IMG/VR virus record: IMGVR_UViG_3300006192_000021
Span: 1 to 32,756 of that record
Length of the DNA stretch: 32,756 nucleotides
From: a virus
Strand: one strand, 5' to 3'
Within the stretch, counting starts at the first letter, position 1. The number at the start of each line of letters is the position of its first letter. Shown piece by piece: positions 15,056 to 23,120 of the stretch. The position numbers and the translations under genes are program-made. The notes below the pieces were generated by a model. The model was not told where the DNA came from. It saw only the letters and a list, made by a program, of their open reading frames with translations, and made no database searches.

Positions 15056-15106
15056 ATAGATAGGGTAATAAAGAGGTATGACAACATACTATCTTCTGTA
15101 AACAAT

Positions 15107-15128
15107 GGGGCTACTACCCTAGAGCCCC
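15107..15128 (+). other. Leader hairpin between two promoter-like sites ahead of the capsid gene
   Basis: GGGGCT / AGCCCC stem with a 10-nt loop (ACTACCCTAG). No U-run follows, so it is not a standard terminator. It would lie in the 5' leader of transcripts from the 15047 site only, and might act in RNA stability or partial attenuation. The rest of the 14998-15227 gap is AT-rich and shows no gene. Confidence 0.5.
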
Positions 15129-15166
15129 TCTCCCTTTACAAGGAAAAAAGTTATATTACATATATG

Positions 15167-15175
15167 TGGTATAAT
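15167..15175 (+). promoter_or_regulatory. Proximal extended -10 element upstream of the capsid gene
   Basis: TGGTATAAT in the context ATGTGGTATAATAAA, 53 nt before the capsid start: a perfect TATAAT box with the TGn extension. Expected to be the main capsid promoter. Confidence 0.6.
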
Positions 15176-15227
15176 AAATAGGTAGACATTACTATAAAAA
15201 TAAGAAAACACAAAGGAGATAAACAGA

Positions 15228-16646
15228 ATGACGGATAAATTAAACCCGGCACAGCTTTCAGCTCTGGATAAGTTCCAAGAAGAAGCTTCTAAAACTTTGA
15301 CAACTGGCTATGCTATCAATCCTGCCGACCAACAAGACGGTTCTGCTTTACGTAGAGAATTCTTGGAAGACCAAATCGCAACACTTACATGGACAGAGGC
15401 TGACTTACAGTTCTTCCGTGATATCACTAAAATACCTTCTGAGTCAACTGTTGCACAGTATGCTATCCAAACACGTAATGGTCGAGTAGGTCACTCTCGT
15501 TTCGTTCGTGAAATTGATGTAGCTACTAAGAACGACCCACACATCAGAAAACAATCTGTACGTATGAAATTCGTATCAGATACAAAACAAATCTCTATTG
15601 CATCAACATTAGTAAACAACATTAAAGACCCTGCTCGTATCCAAACAGACGATGCTATTGCGGTTGTTGCTAAAACAATCGAATGGGCTTCATTCTACGG
15701 AGACGGTTCATTATCAGATGACCCATCAGACAACGACAACGGAGTAGAGTTCACAGGTTTAGCTAAGTTGATTGCTAAAGAGAACGTCATTGACGCTCGT
15801 GGTGAATCACTAACAGAAGAACTACTTAACTATGCTTCAGTATTAGTTGGTAAAGGTTACGGAACTGCGACTGACGCTTATATGCCAATCGGTGTACACG
15901 CTGACTTCATTAACCAGTACGTTAACCGTCAAACTCAATTAATGCGTGATAACAACTCTGGAGACATGACATTAGGCTTCGGTGTAGACGCATTCCGTTC
16001 TTCTCGTGGACTAATCAAGTTGCACGGTTCAACAGTAATGGAATTAGACAACATCTTAGATGAGTCTTACATCCCAATGCCTTACGCACCTCGTGCACCT
16101 AAAGTTGTAGCTACAGCAGAAGTAGGCGTTAATGGTAAATTCCGTGAAGTAGACTTAGGAGCTCACGCTTACAAAGTTGTAGTATTCTCAGATGAAGGAC
16201 AATCTGCACCATCTGACGCAATTATAGCTACAGTAGTTAACAAGACTGACGGAATTAAACTAGAAATCACTGTTCAAGGTATGGCTGAACGTCCACAATT
16301 CGTAAACATTTACCGTGAAGGTAAAGAAACTGGTGAGTTCTACTTACTAGAGCGAGTTGGAATGCGTGATGCTAACGAATTCGGAGTTATCACTTTCGTA
16401 GATAAGAACGAAACTATGCCGGAAACAGCAGACGTATTCTTAGGCGAAATGACACCGAGTGTTGTTCACCTATTCGAATTACTACCAATGATGAGATTAC
16501 CTTTAGCACAAATGAATGCTACTGTAACATTCTCAGTACTTTGGTATGGAGCCCTCGCCCTCAGAGCACCTAAGAAATGGGTTCGTATTAAAAACGTTAA
16601 GTATATTCCTGTTGCAAACCCACATAGTGCTGGAATTCGTAACTAA
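15228..16646 (+). CDS. Major capsid protein, HK97-like fold of Herelleviridae
   Basis: 472 residues. ATG at 15228 behind AAAGGAGAT. Strong resemblance to the capsid proteins of Twort/K/SPO1-type phages: GRVGHSRFVREIDVA, TIEWASFYGDGSL, GTATDAYMPIGVHADF, SSRGLIKLHGSTVME and the C-terminal LWYGALALRAPKKWVRIKN. Residues of about 285-405 form an inserted beta-rich, fibronectin/Ig-like domain (YKVVVFSDEGQSAPSD, PQFVNIYREGKETG). The N-terminal 46 residues carry the GSALRRE segment shared with the protease and are probably a delta/processing region. Arginine is mostly CGT here, while most neighbours use AGA/CGA, as expected for the most abundant protein. It is a single-gene unit between a promoter pair and a terminator. 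Confidence 0.97.
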   Translation: MTDKLNPAQLSALDKFQEEASKTLTTGYAINPADQQDGSALRREFLEDQIATLTWTEADLQFFRDITKIPSESTVAQYAIQTRNGRVGHSRFVREIDVATKNDPHIRKQSVRMKFVSDTKQISIASTLVNNIKDPARIQTDDAIAVVAKTIEWASFYGDGSLSDDPSDNDNGVEFTGLAKLIAKENVIDARGESLTEELLNYASVLVGKGYGTATDAYMPIGVHADFINQYVNRQTQLMRDNNSGDMTLGFGVDAFRSSRGLIKLHGSTVMELDNILDESYIPMPYAPRAPKVVATAEVGVNGKFREVDLGAHAYKVVVFSDEGQSAPSDAIIATVVNKTDGIKLEITVQGMAERPQFVNIYREGKETGEFYLLERVGMRDANEFGVITFVDKNETMPETADVFLGEMTPSVVHLFELLPMMRLPLAQMNATVTFSVLWYGALALRAPKKWVRIKNVKYIPVANPHSAGIRN

Positions 16647-16677
16647 TATACATAAGAAAAATAAAGTATAGCCTTAT

Positions 16678-16717
16678 AAGAGGTGAGAGGTAGATTATTA
16701 CCTCTCACCTCTTTTTT
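16678..16717 (+). terminator. Rho-independent terminator after the capsid gene
   Basis: A long, nearly perfect stem AAGAGGTGAGAGGT / ACCTCTCACCTCTT with a short loop, followed by TTTT. It insulates the capsid gene from the connector genes. Confidence 0.95.
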
Positions 16718-16796
16718 CTATTTTATATGCACAGCAGGATGAAATTAATAGAGATTAGGGACGACTACAACAACATCGAGGACATATTGGATAACA

Positions 16797-16805
16797 TGGT
16801 ATAAT
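16797..16805 (+). promoter_or_regulatory. Extended -10 promoter element before the connector unit
   Basis: TGGTATAAT in the context ACATGGTATAATAGAG, 41 nt before the gene at 16846. No -35 match. The stretch between the terminator and this site holds only a 21-codon ORF (16739-16804). Confidence 0.55.
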
Positions 16806-16845
16806 AGAGTAAGGAAAACAAAAAATAAAGAGGAGAGAGTAAATT

Positions 16846-17241
16846 ATGCTAAGACATGACGCACTAAAGAATACAGAGGTAGCTACACACCTAGGGAAGA
16901 TTACATTCGATGAGAATGGGGAAAGTAAAGACCTAACGGAAGCACAGCAAAAGAGTCTAGGTAAACTGAATGGATTCCACTTCGTTGATGAGAACGCAGA
17001 AAAGAAGAAGCAGGAAGCGTTGGCTAAGGAAGAAGAAGAGTTAGCTAAACAAGAGCGTGAGAAAGAAGAAGCGATTAAAGAAGAACAAGAAGCAGTACAA
17101 GAGAATGCTCAAGCAGAGGATAAAGTAGAAGACCCTAAGACTAACCCTAAACCAGCAGAAACAACACCAGCCAAGAAGAAAGCACCTAGAAAATCAACAG
17201 CCAAAACAACAAAAGCAAAAGAGGAAAAAGAAGATAAGTAA
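16846..17241 (+). CDS. Small lysine/glutamate-rich protein after the capsid gene
   Basis: 131 residues. ATG at 16846 behind AGAGGAGAGAG. The first 48 residues look folded (THLGKITFDENGESKDL ... GKLNGFHFVDENAEK). The rest is a coiled coil of Glu/Lys/Ala (about 50-90) and then a Pro/Ala/Lys-rich basic tail resembling histone H1 tails (TTPAKKKAPRKSTAKTTKAK). The basic tail suggests binding to DNA or to an acidic surface. It could be a capsid accessory protein; I do not recognise a family. Confidence 0.75.
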   Translation: MLRHDALKNTEVATHLGKITFDENGESKDLTEAQQKSLGKLNGFHFVDENAEKKKQEALAKEEEELAKQEREKEEAIKEEQEAVQENAQAEDKVEDPKTNPKPAETTPAKKKAPRKSTAKTTKAKEEKEDK

Positions 17242-17263
17242 GACCAACTAAGGGGGCAAGACC

Positions 17264-18115
17264 ATGTACGAAAGAAGAGAAAAGAACCCTAAATTAGTAA
17301 CCCCTGAAGACTTGGAGACGTTAACGATGGCGGATTACAACCTGACCCCTGCAAGCGTGAAAGCATATATGTACGGGTTAGATGTAGTAGACCCTAAAAC
17401 GGGAGAACCTATCGGAGACGAATTCTACCAACACACCCTAGAGAATGCAGTTACGCAAGCAGAGCATTTACTAGACATAGCTATCTTCCCTAGACAGGAA
17501 AGAGAGTACCATGACTTCCACTCGGAAGAGTTTAATAGTTATGTGTATACACATGTGTTTAAGAGACCAATTATTCAGGTAGAAAAATTCAGTTTAGGTA
17601 TGAATGGGCGAGACTTGTATAACTATCCCCGTGACTGGTGGAACGTGTACAACTTATCAGGTCACATTGAGGTACTTCCAAGCCCATTAATGCAAGCATC
17701 TAACTCAATGGGGGCAGTGAGTCCAACAGGGCAACCATTCCCAATGGTGTACGCATCCAGACCAGGAACTTCTCCAGGGTTCGCACCACAGATGATTGAG
17801 ATAGACTACATAGCAGGGCTATTGCCGAGAAAGAATGCCATGTATAACAAGCAATGGGAAATGCCAGCAACACTTGAGAAACTGGTACTGAAAATAGCAG
17901 TCAGAGAGATTTTCCAAATGTGGGGGAGACTGTTAGTGCAACCAGGACTCGCTCATACGTCATTATCTATGGACGGAATCAGTGAAAGTATGGGGACAAC
18001 CCAATCAGCAATGTACGGAGCAGTGTCCGCTGATATTAACCAGATAAACGAGGATATTAAAGAGTTAGAAGCAACCCTGAGAAGTTACTTCGGAAGTAAC
18101 TTTATATCCATATAA
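17264..18115 (+). CDS. Head-tail connector/adaptor protein (putative)
   Basis: 283 residues. ATG at 17264 behind AAGGGGGC. Helical start and end with a beta-rich middle: FYQHTLENAVTQAEHLLDIAIFP near residue 45-70, KRPIIQVEKFSLGMNGRDLYNYP near 100, then a C-terminal helix (INQINEDIKELEATLRSYFG). The pattern of an N-terminal helix bundle that packs onto a portal is that of adaptor (gp6/gp15-like) proteins, and the location directly after the capsid genes fits. Function is inferred from place and architecture; the corresponding genes of K/A511-like phages are usually annotated only as structural. Confidence 0.7.
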   Translation: MYERREKNPKLVTPEDLETLTMADYNLTPASVKAYMYGLDVVDPKTGEPIGDEFYQHTLENAVTQAEHLLDIAIFPRQEREYHDFHSEEFNSYVYTHVFKRPIIQVEKFSLGMNGRDLYNYPRDWWNVYNLSGHIEVLPSPLMQASNSMGAVSPTGQPFPMVYASRPGTSPGFAPQMIEIDYIAGLLPRKNAMYNKQWEMPATLEKLVLKIAVREIFQMWGRLLVQPGLAHTSLSMDGISESMGTTQSAMYGAVSADINQINEDIKELEATLRSYFGSNFISI

Positions 18116-18131
18116 ATAGGGAGGTGAACAA

Positions 18132-18950
18132 ATGGAACCTACACGATTTCATAGTGATGAGAAGCCAAGACACAAAGTAGGCGGAAATAGATTAGAGTTT
18201 AGTGTTGATAAGCAAACAAAGTTAATCCAAGACAGGGGAGTGAACATTCTCTGGGAAAAGAGTTATCTTTGTCCTTGTAGGAACCGGATGACGAATGCAC
18301 CGGATACACTATGCCCTATATGTCACGGGAGAGGTATAGCTTACCTACCCGCCAAAAAGACAATGCTAGGTATACAGAGTCAAGAGCGGTCAACAAATAA
18401 CACTGACATAGGTTTGTATGACTCAGGAACCGCTATAGGAACAACCCTACCAGAATCTAAGATAACCTTTAGGGACCGTATAACATTACCAGAAGTAGAT
18501 GTACAGCACTCTATGTTGTTTGATGTAACCCAAAGAAGAATAGAGAATGGTATGTGGTTAGCTTACGATGTGAATAAACTAACTTATGTCATCACCGATG
18601 GGGGAGAAATCCTCTATGAAGATGATGACTATACATTCGATGAAGAGAAGAATTTATTCTTCCCGAAGGCTAAACTAAAAGGACAAAACATATCACTCAA
18701 CATAGAAACCATACTTAGGTATATCGTAATCGACCTACTGAAAGAGAGTAGAATACAGTATACTCAAAAAGGTAATCCGACTGAGAAGTTAGAGAAAATG
18801 CCAAAGAAACTCTTACTAAAGCGAGAGGACGCATGGGTCAACCCTACACCACTCACAATGGACGAAGACGATGTACCAACTGAGTTACAAGATGACCCGA
18901 AACGTATAATGAGTACGGGAGGATTCTTTGGTGGTGCTCTAAATGGCTAA
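18132..18950 (+). CDS. Head closure/neck protein with a four-Cys cluster (putative)
   Basis: 272 residues. ATG at 18132 behind GGGAGGTGA. Residues 47-64 contain C47-P-C49 and C61-P-I-C64-HGRG, a probable zinc-binding site like the CxxC knuckles seen in some neck and head-closure proteins. The middle is beta-rich (YDSGTAIGTTLPESKITFRD), and the C-terminus ends in Asp/Glu-rich coil and a Gly-rich tail. By place between the adaptor and the tail completion protein it is probably the stopper that closes the filled head. It overlaps the next gene by 8 nt. Confidence 0.65.
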   Translation: MEPTRFHSDEKPRHKVGGNRLEFSVDKQTKLIQDRGVNILWEKSYLCPCRNRMTNAPDTLCPICHGRGIAYLPAKKTMLGIQSQERSTNNTDIGLYDSGTAIGTTLPESKITFRDRITLPEVDVQHSMLFDVTQRRIENGMWLAYDVNKLTYVITDGGEILYEDDDYTFDEEKNLFFPKAKLKGQNISLNIETILRYIVIDLLKESRIQYTQKGNPTEKLEKMPKKLLLKREDAWVNPTPLTMDEDDVPTELQDDPKRIMSTGGFFGGALNG

Positions 18951-19608
18951 GAACAACCTGGACTTGTTCGATGATTTTCAAAAGAGAGTCGATAAGACAA
19001 AGGACAGAATAGCAGAAGACATAAGAAATAGACACCACAAAGCCTTATCTCAGGCGTTAGCCAAAGAGCCAGGAGTAAAGGTAAAGAAGGAAGACAAAGG
19101 GAAGACCAAAGGCGTAAGGGTAACAAAAGAAGTAGACCCGCAAGACGACAGGTTCCCGACAGATAGACCTGTAGATTTGAAGCCTTATTTCCGTAGGTCA
19201 CCGAATGCGAAAAAGAATGCGAATGGAGGGTGGTCGTTAATCGTACCAATCAGACGCTACTCCACCCATTCTAAGAAAGCATCCTACACGCAGAAGATGT
19301 CTAGGAAACTCTATGACGATGTTAGAGAGAAGGCGGGAGGAGAAACAAACAGAACGATAGTGAGTGATTACCTGTACGACAGAAACCAGGTATCACCTAT
19401 AGCCGAGTTAAACTACACACCAAGGTCTAACAACCTTTATGTACAACCTAACCCAACTGGACGAGGAAACATCTATACCGCCTTCAGGGTAGTTAGTGAT
19501 AAATCACCGGCTAACAGTTGGATAATAAACAGAGGAAAAGCAAAAGAAGAGAACCTAAGTACACGAATAAGAAAAATTATCCGTGCAGTGAAGAGAGGGA
19601 CTAAATAG
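18943..19608 (+). CDS. Neck/tail completion protein (putative)
   Basis: 221 residues. The ATG at 18943 overlaps the previous stop, so translation is likely coupled. A charged helical start (LDLFDDFQKRVDKTKDRIAED) leads to a very basic middle (about 45-70) and a domain with YFRRSPNAKKNANGGWSLIVP, then an Arg/Lys-rich end (STRIRKIIRAVKRGTK). Size and place match the HK97 gp10/neck protein position in other contractile phages. Family not firmly recognised. Confidence 0.65.
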   Translation: MAKNNLDLFDDFQKRVDKTKDRIAEDIRNRHHKALSQALAKEPGVKVKKEDKGKTKGVRVTKEVDPQDDRFPTDRPVDLKPYFRRSPNAKKNANGGWSLIVPIRRYSTHSKKASYTQKMSRKLYDDVREKAGGETNRTIVSDYLYDRNQVSPIAELNYTPRSNNLYVQPNPTGRGNIYTAFRVVSDKSPANSWIINRGKAKEENLSTRIRKIIRAVKRGTK

Positions 19609-19640
19609 TCCCACAGTTTAGTATCATTTAGTAATAGGTA

Positions 19641-19649
19641 TGCTATATT
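19641..19649 (+). promoter_or_regulatory. Extended -10 promoter element before the tail terminator gene
   Basis: TGCTATATT in the context GGTATGCTATATTAATA, 30 nt before the start at 19679. The flanks (TAATAGGTATGC before, ATAGCAGG after) resemble the copy at 28069. Confidence 0.5.
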
Positions 19650-19678
19650 AATAGCAGGCAAACAAGGGAGGGGAACTG

Positions 19679-20527
19679 ATGATACCCAGTGTAGATACGT
19701 ATGTTTATCATCAACTAGAGCGAAATATCAAAGCTATTTTAAAGCACCCGGATATCTTAGCACAAGCCTTAGCAGGAATTGATGAAAAAGCACGAACGAA
19801 CTTTATAAAAACCTACGCAGGAGACAGACCAAAAAAAGAGGTTGAAGTCAGCTATCAGTTCCCCGGTGTTAAAGAGACATTCGATGCTAGGTATGTCGTA
19901 CAGATGGGCTCAGGTCATGAAACTTCACGTTCACTCGGCTCTGTAGAAGGGACGTTCACCTTCAGAGAAGGGGAAGAAGCATTCGAGCACTCAGTCATAA
20001 TGGACGGAGGAGACAGATTATACATCGAACTCTCTCAGTTAGTAGGGCTATTCCATAGTGCAGATAATCTCTCATTCTCTGAGCAAGATAACCTAACGAT
20101 AGAGGGTAATAGAATCAACTTCCGAAAATCAGGTAATGAACGATTGGTTGGCTTACAGGTCGGAATACATTACTTAAGTAAAGTCGATTCGGGCGAAGAA
20201 GAAGACCCTGTAGGATTGCAAAGAGGCTATACCTCGAACGAAGAAATAGAAGTTACTCCAGTGAGTACGAATATGGATACGGCTAGGTGCTTGGATGCAA
20301 TACTAAAAGTTATCATGATTATTATGCTCGACAACCGGGAAGAGAAGACAGGGTTCCTACTACAGAAACTAACATTCGGAAGAATGATGGACATAGTAAC
20401 GGACGCTGACCGTTTAGCATTTGGACGACCTTTGACTATAGAGTACGTAGTAACCTACTCAGTAGATTACGACCTAACTCAGAAGTTAACATCAGTAATA
20501 CTAAGGGGGTTAGATAGCATTGAGTAA
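19679..20527 (+). CDS. Tail terminator protein (putative)
   Basis: 282 residues. ATG at 19679 behind AAGGGAGGGG. Helical N-terminus (ERNIKAILKHPDILAQALAG), then a beta-rich domain with GSGHETSRSLGSVEGTFTF, and a helix followed by strands at the end (LAFGRPLTIEYVVTYSVDYD). A small alpha/beta protein just before the sheath gene is the usual place of the tail terminator, which caps tube and sheath at the head-proximal end. The assignment is by position; no diagnostic motif. It overlaps the next gene by 8 nt. Confidence 0.65.
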   Translation: MIPSVDTYVYHQLERNIKAILKHPDILAQALAGIDEKARTNFIKTYAGDRPKKEVEVSYQFPGVKETFDARYVVQMGSGHETSRSLGSVEGTFTFREGEEAFEHSVIMDGGDRLYIELSQLVGLFHSADNLSFSEQDNLTIEGNRINFRKSGNERLVGLQVGIHYLSKVDSGEEEDPVGLQRGYTSNEEIEVTPVSTNMDTARCLDAILKVIMIIMLDNREEKTGFLLQKLTFGRMMDIVTDADRLAFGRPLTIEYVVTYSVDYDLTQKLTSVILRGLDSIE

Positions 20528-20813
20528 AGAAGAGCAAAAAGAACTTGAAGTAGCTAACGCTATTGAAGAGGTTAAGAAACAAAAAGAAGAAGCACCCGAT
20601 AAAAAAGAAACGAAGAAAAAACCAAAAACTAATAAGAAGCCAAAGAAACTAGTCCATATAGATAGTTTTATAGAAGCAATCCGAATCCGAATTGATTTGA
20701 GCGATGCTCAGGCTAAAGGGTTTAAGGCATACATGACAGGAAATCATTATGCTAAAAGTCTAAACGACTTTGTACCTTATTTAGAAAAATACACCGGAAA
20801 GAAAGTAGGTTAA
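20520..20813 (+). CDS. Small basic protein before the tail sheath gene
   Basis: 97 residues, not recognised. TTG start at 20520, 9 nt behind AAGGGGGT, overlapping the previous stop. The first 45 residues are a Lys/Glu low-complexity coil (KKETKKKPKTNKKPKKLVH); the rest is a compact helical domain (SFIEAIRIRIDLSDAQAKGF ... YLEKYTGKKVG). The stop is 4 nt from the sheath start, so the genes are cotranscribed. Confidence 0.75.
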   Translation: MSKEEQKELEVANAIEEVKKQKEEAPDKKETKKKPKTNKKPKKLVHIDSFIEAIRIRIDLSDAQAKGFKAYMTGNHYAKSLNDFVPYLEKYTGKKVG

Positions 20814-20817
20814 ATAA

Positions 20818-22509
20818 ATGGCAACAGAATTATTTCCAAGACGACCAATCGACAGACCACACACTAATATCAAAGTAGACACTTCTGCTATTACTGGGGC
20901 TTCTTCTGGTTCAGATAAACTTGTCATGCTTATCGGTTCAGCTAAAGGTGGACAACCTAACACTGTGTACCGTGTACGCAACTATATCCAAGCTAAACAA
21001 CTGTTCCGTGAAGGTGAATTGTTAGACGCATTAGAACTAGCATGGAACCCTTCAAGCGAATCGGCAGGAGCAGGAGACATCCTGGCAATGCGTGTTGAGG
21101 ACGCTCAAGGAGCAAAACTAGAAAAAGGTAATGTGGTATTCCACTCTCGCCTATTCGGTAATGAAGCTAACCAGATTCAAGTAGAGGTGGAAACAGAAGA
21201 ACTGGCAGGAATCACTACCCGTAACTTAACGGTATCTTTTGCACCAGACGACTACGAGTATGTTTACCGTAACTTAGGTACTATCTTTACAGTAACTTAT
21301 GATGGTAACGAAGCTTACGCAGGAATCGAAATCGTAAACAACCAGCTAACACTTCACGTAGGGGCTGACGCACTGACAGCTTCTGTAACTTCATTCAACT
21401 TAGGTGGAGGACGTTATGAAAAAGCCAACATCCTAGCAAATGCTATCAACTCTGTTAATGGGTTCACTGCTGTTATGCCAGGTGGAGCAGACAAAAACAT
21501 TAACACTGGTGAGTTGGATGCACTAGCATTAACTCCAGTAACAGCAAGCGGAGTTCAAGTAACAGGATTCCTAGCTGACCTAGAAAGACAGCTACGTTTT
21601 GACGAGTATGTTAGAGTAGAAGTTACAGGACAAGGAGACTTGGCTGACTTCGGATTAACTAACTTGGTAGGCGGAGATGATGGAGTCGTTCCTGAAACTT
21701 GGTATGCTAAGATGCAAAGATTCGCTAACGAAGGCGGATTCTACTTAGTTCCACTTACCGGCAAACAAGCTGTACATGCAGAGGCACTAGCCTTTGTTAA
21801 AGAGCGTTCAGATAATGGAGACCCAATGAGAGCTATTGTAGGAGCAGGAATGGATGAAACTCCAGAACAGTTACTTGCACGAGCTTCAGGTTTACGTGAC
21901 GGACGAGCAAGCTTAGTAGGATTTAGTGGAAGCAAGACACTAGAAAGCGGAGTTGTAAAAGAAATTCCAGCCTACATGTACGCTTCACAAGTTGCAGGAT
22001 TAGCAAGTGGATTAGGTATCGGTGAAGCCATTACCTTCAAACAAATTGCTATTAACGAGTTGTCAACTATCTATGATGGCGGTCAACTAGACGCACTTAA
22101 CTCAGGTGGAGTTATCATGGCAGAGTTCGTACGTAACAGAACAGCAACTAAGTTCCGTATCGTAGACGATGTCACAACTTACAATGATAAATCAGACCCT
22201 GTTAGAAACCAGATGGCTGTAGGGGAAGCGAACGACTTCTTAGTTTCTGAGTTGAAGATTCACTTAGATGAGAACTTCATCGGAACTCAAGCAAGAAACG
22301 TATCAGCTTCATTGATTAAAAACTCAATCCAATCATTCTTAGACCAGAAGAAGAGAGATAACGAGATTCAAGACTACAACCCAGAAGATGTACAAGTCGT
22401 CATTGATGGTGAAGTAGCAGACATCTCACTAGTTATCTTCCCAATCAGAAGTCTTAAGAAGATTAATGTATCGCTTGTCTACAGACAACAAGTACTATCA
22501 AGTAACTAA
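20818..22509 (+). CDS. Tail sheath protein
   Basis: 563 residues. ATG at 20818 behind AGTAGG. The contractile sheath subunit surrounds the tail tube and shortens on infection. It shows the sheath pattern: an N-terminal segment with SGSDKLVMLIGSAKGGQPNTVYRV, variable middle domains, and the conserved C-terminal domain with IAINELSTIYDGGQLDALNSG, VIMAEFVRNRTATKFRIVDD and IQSFLDQKKRDNEIQDY, ending in IFPIRSLKKINVSLVYRQQ. Length is close to the roughly 580 residues common in Herelleviridae. CGT arginine codons are frequent in the first half, fitting high expression. The tube gene follows in 54 nt. Confidence 0.95.
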   Translation: MATELFPRRPIDRPHTNIKVDTSAITGASSGSDKLVMLIGSAKGGQPNTVYRVRNYIQAKQLFREGELLDALELAWNPSSESAGAGDILAMRVEDAQGAKLEKGNVVFHSRLFGNEANQIQVEVETEELAGITTRNLTVSFAPDDYEYVYRNLGTIFTVTYDGNEAYAGIEIVNNQLTLHVGADALTASVTSFNLGGGRYEKANILANAINSVNGFTAVMPGGADKNINTGELDALALTPVTASGVQVTGFLADLERQLRFDEYVRVEVTGQGDLADFGLTNLVGGDDGVVPETWYAKMQRFANEGGFYLVPLTGKQAVHAEALAFVKERSDNGDPMRAIVGAGMDETPEQLLARASGLRDGRASLVGFSGSKTLESGVVKEIPAYMYASQVAGLASGLGIGEAITFKQIAINELSTIYDGGQLDALNSGGVIMAEFVRNRTATKFRIVDDVTTYNDKSDPVRNQMAVGEANDFLVSELKIHLDENFIGTQARNVSASLIKNSIQSFLDQKKRDNEIQDYNPEDVQVVIDGEVADISLVIFPIRSLKKINVSLVYRQQVLSSN

Positions 22510-22518
22510 AACACATAG

Positions 22519-22536
22519 AGGGGCTACTAGCCCCTT
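22519..22536 (+). other. Intergenic hairpin between sheath and tube genes
   Basis: AGGGGCT-ACT-AGCCCCT, a compact GC-rich stem followed by TAGCAATT rather than a U-run. Probably an RNA-stabilising or weak termination element that sets the ratio of sheath to tube mRNA. Confidence 0.55.
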
Positions 22537-22563
22537 AGCAATTATGATAGGAGGAATCGTTAA

Positions 22564-22986
22564 ATGGCTACACAAGCTAATCAAAAAGTCCATTCAGGTA
22601 ATACAGTCTACCTTATGGTTAACGGACGTGTAATCGGTAGAGCACAAAGTATTGACGGCACACGAAGCTACGGTACGGAAGCAGTACACGAAATCGGTAG
22701 TATCATGCCACAAGAGCACGTATACTTACGATATGAAGGGTCAATCTCCTTATCCCGTATGCGTATGAAGACTGAATCATTAGACCAATTAGGTTTAACA
22801 GCTCTAGGTGAAGACATTCTTCAAAGAGACGTAATTGATATAGTCGTTATGGATAACTTAACTAACCAAGTAATTGTAGCGTATCGTGGATGCTCTGCAA
22901 ACAGTACAAGTGAATCATTCGCAGAAGGTCAAGTATCGACTGAGGATGCAGAATTCTCTTACTTAGAAGCACGAAGCGTTAGATAA
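22564..22986 (+). CDS. Tail tube protein
   Basis: 140 residues. ATG at 22564 behind AGGAGGA. Small beta-rich protein directly after the sheath gene, as in all SPO1/K-like phages. Visible segments include GNTVYLMVNGRVIGRAQSID, GTEAVHEIGSIMPQEHVYLR and the strand-rich IDIVVMDNLTNQVIVAYRGC. It polymerises into the rigid tube through which DNA passes. Followed by a strong terminator 15 nt after the stop. Confidence 0.93.
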   Translation: MATQANQKVHSGNTVYLMVNGRVIGRAQSIDGTRSYGTEAVHEIGSIMPQEHVYLRYEGSISLSRMRMKTESLDQLGLTALGEDILQRDVIDIVVMDNLTNQVIVAYRGCSANSTSESFAEGQVSTEDAEFSYLEARSVR

Positions 22987-23000
22987 AGTTACATAGATTA

Positions 23001-23029
23001 AACCCCTCTACTTGAGGGGTTATTTTTTT
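23001..23029 (+). terminator. Rho-independent terminator after the tube gene
   Basis: AACCCCTC / GAGGGGTT stem with a 5-nt loop (TACTT), then A and a run of T. Ends the sheath-tube unit. Confidence 0.95.
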
Positions 23030-23054
23030 TTAATCCTACCGTTTAAGTAGTTTA

Positions 23055-23079
23055 TGTTATAATAGAGGTGTGCTACATT
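23055..23079 (+). promoter_or_regulatory. Paired promoter-like elements before the tail chaperone genes
   Basis: TGTTATAAT (23055-23063) and TGCTACATT (23071-23079) with 16 nt between box starts, the same spacing and connecting bases (AGAGGTG/AGGGGTA) as the pair at 28053. TTTAAG lies upstream at a fair -35 distance. Confidence 0.55.
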
Positions 23080-23120
23080 ATACTAGTAGAGAGACATCAC
23101 TACAAAAGGGAGAGTAAAAA

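Noticed and set aside
15078-15101. 7-codon leader peptide MTTYYLL ahead of the capsid gene
   Set aside because: AAGAGG is too close to the ATG and there is no regulatory codon run or paired attenuator with U-run.
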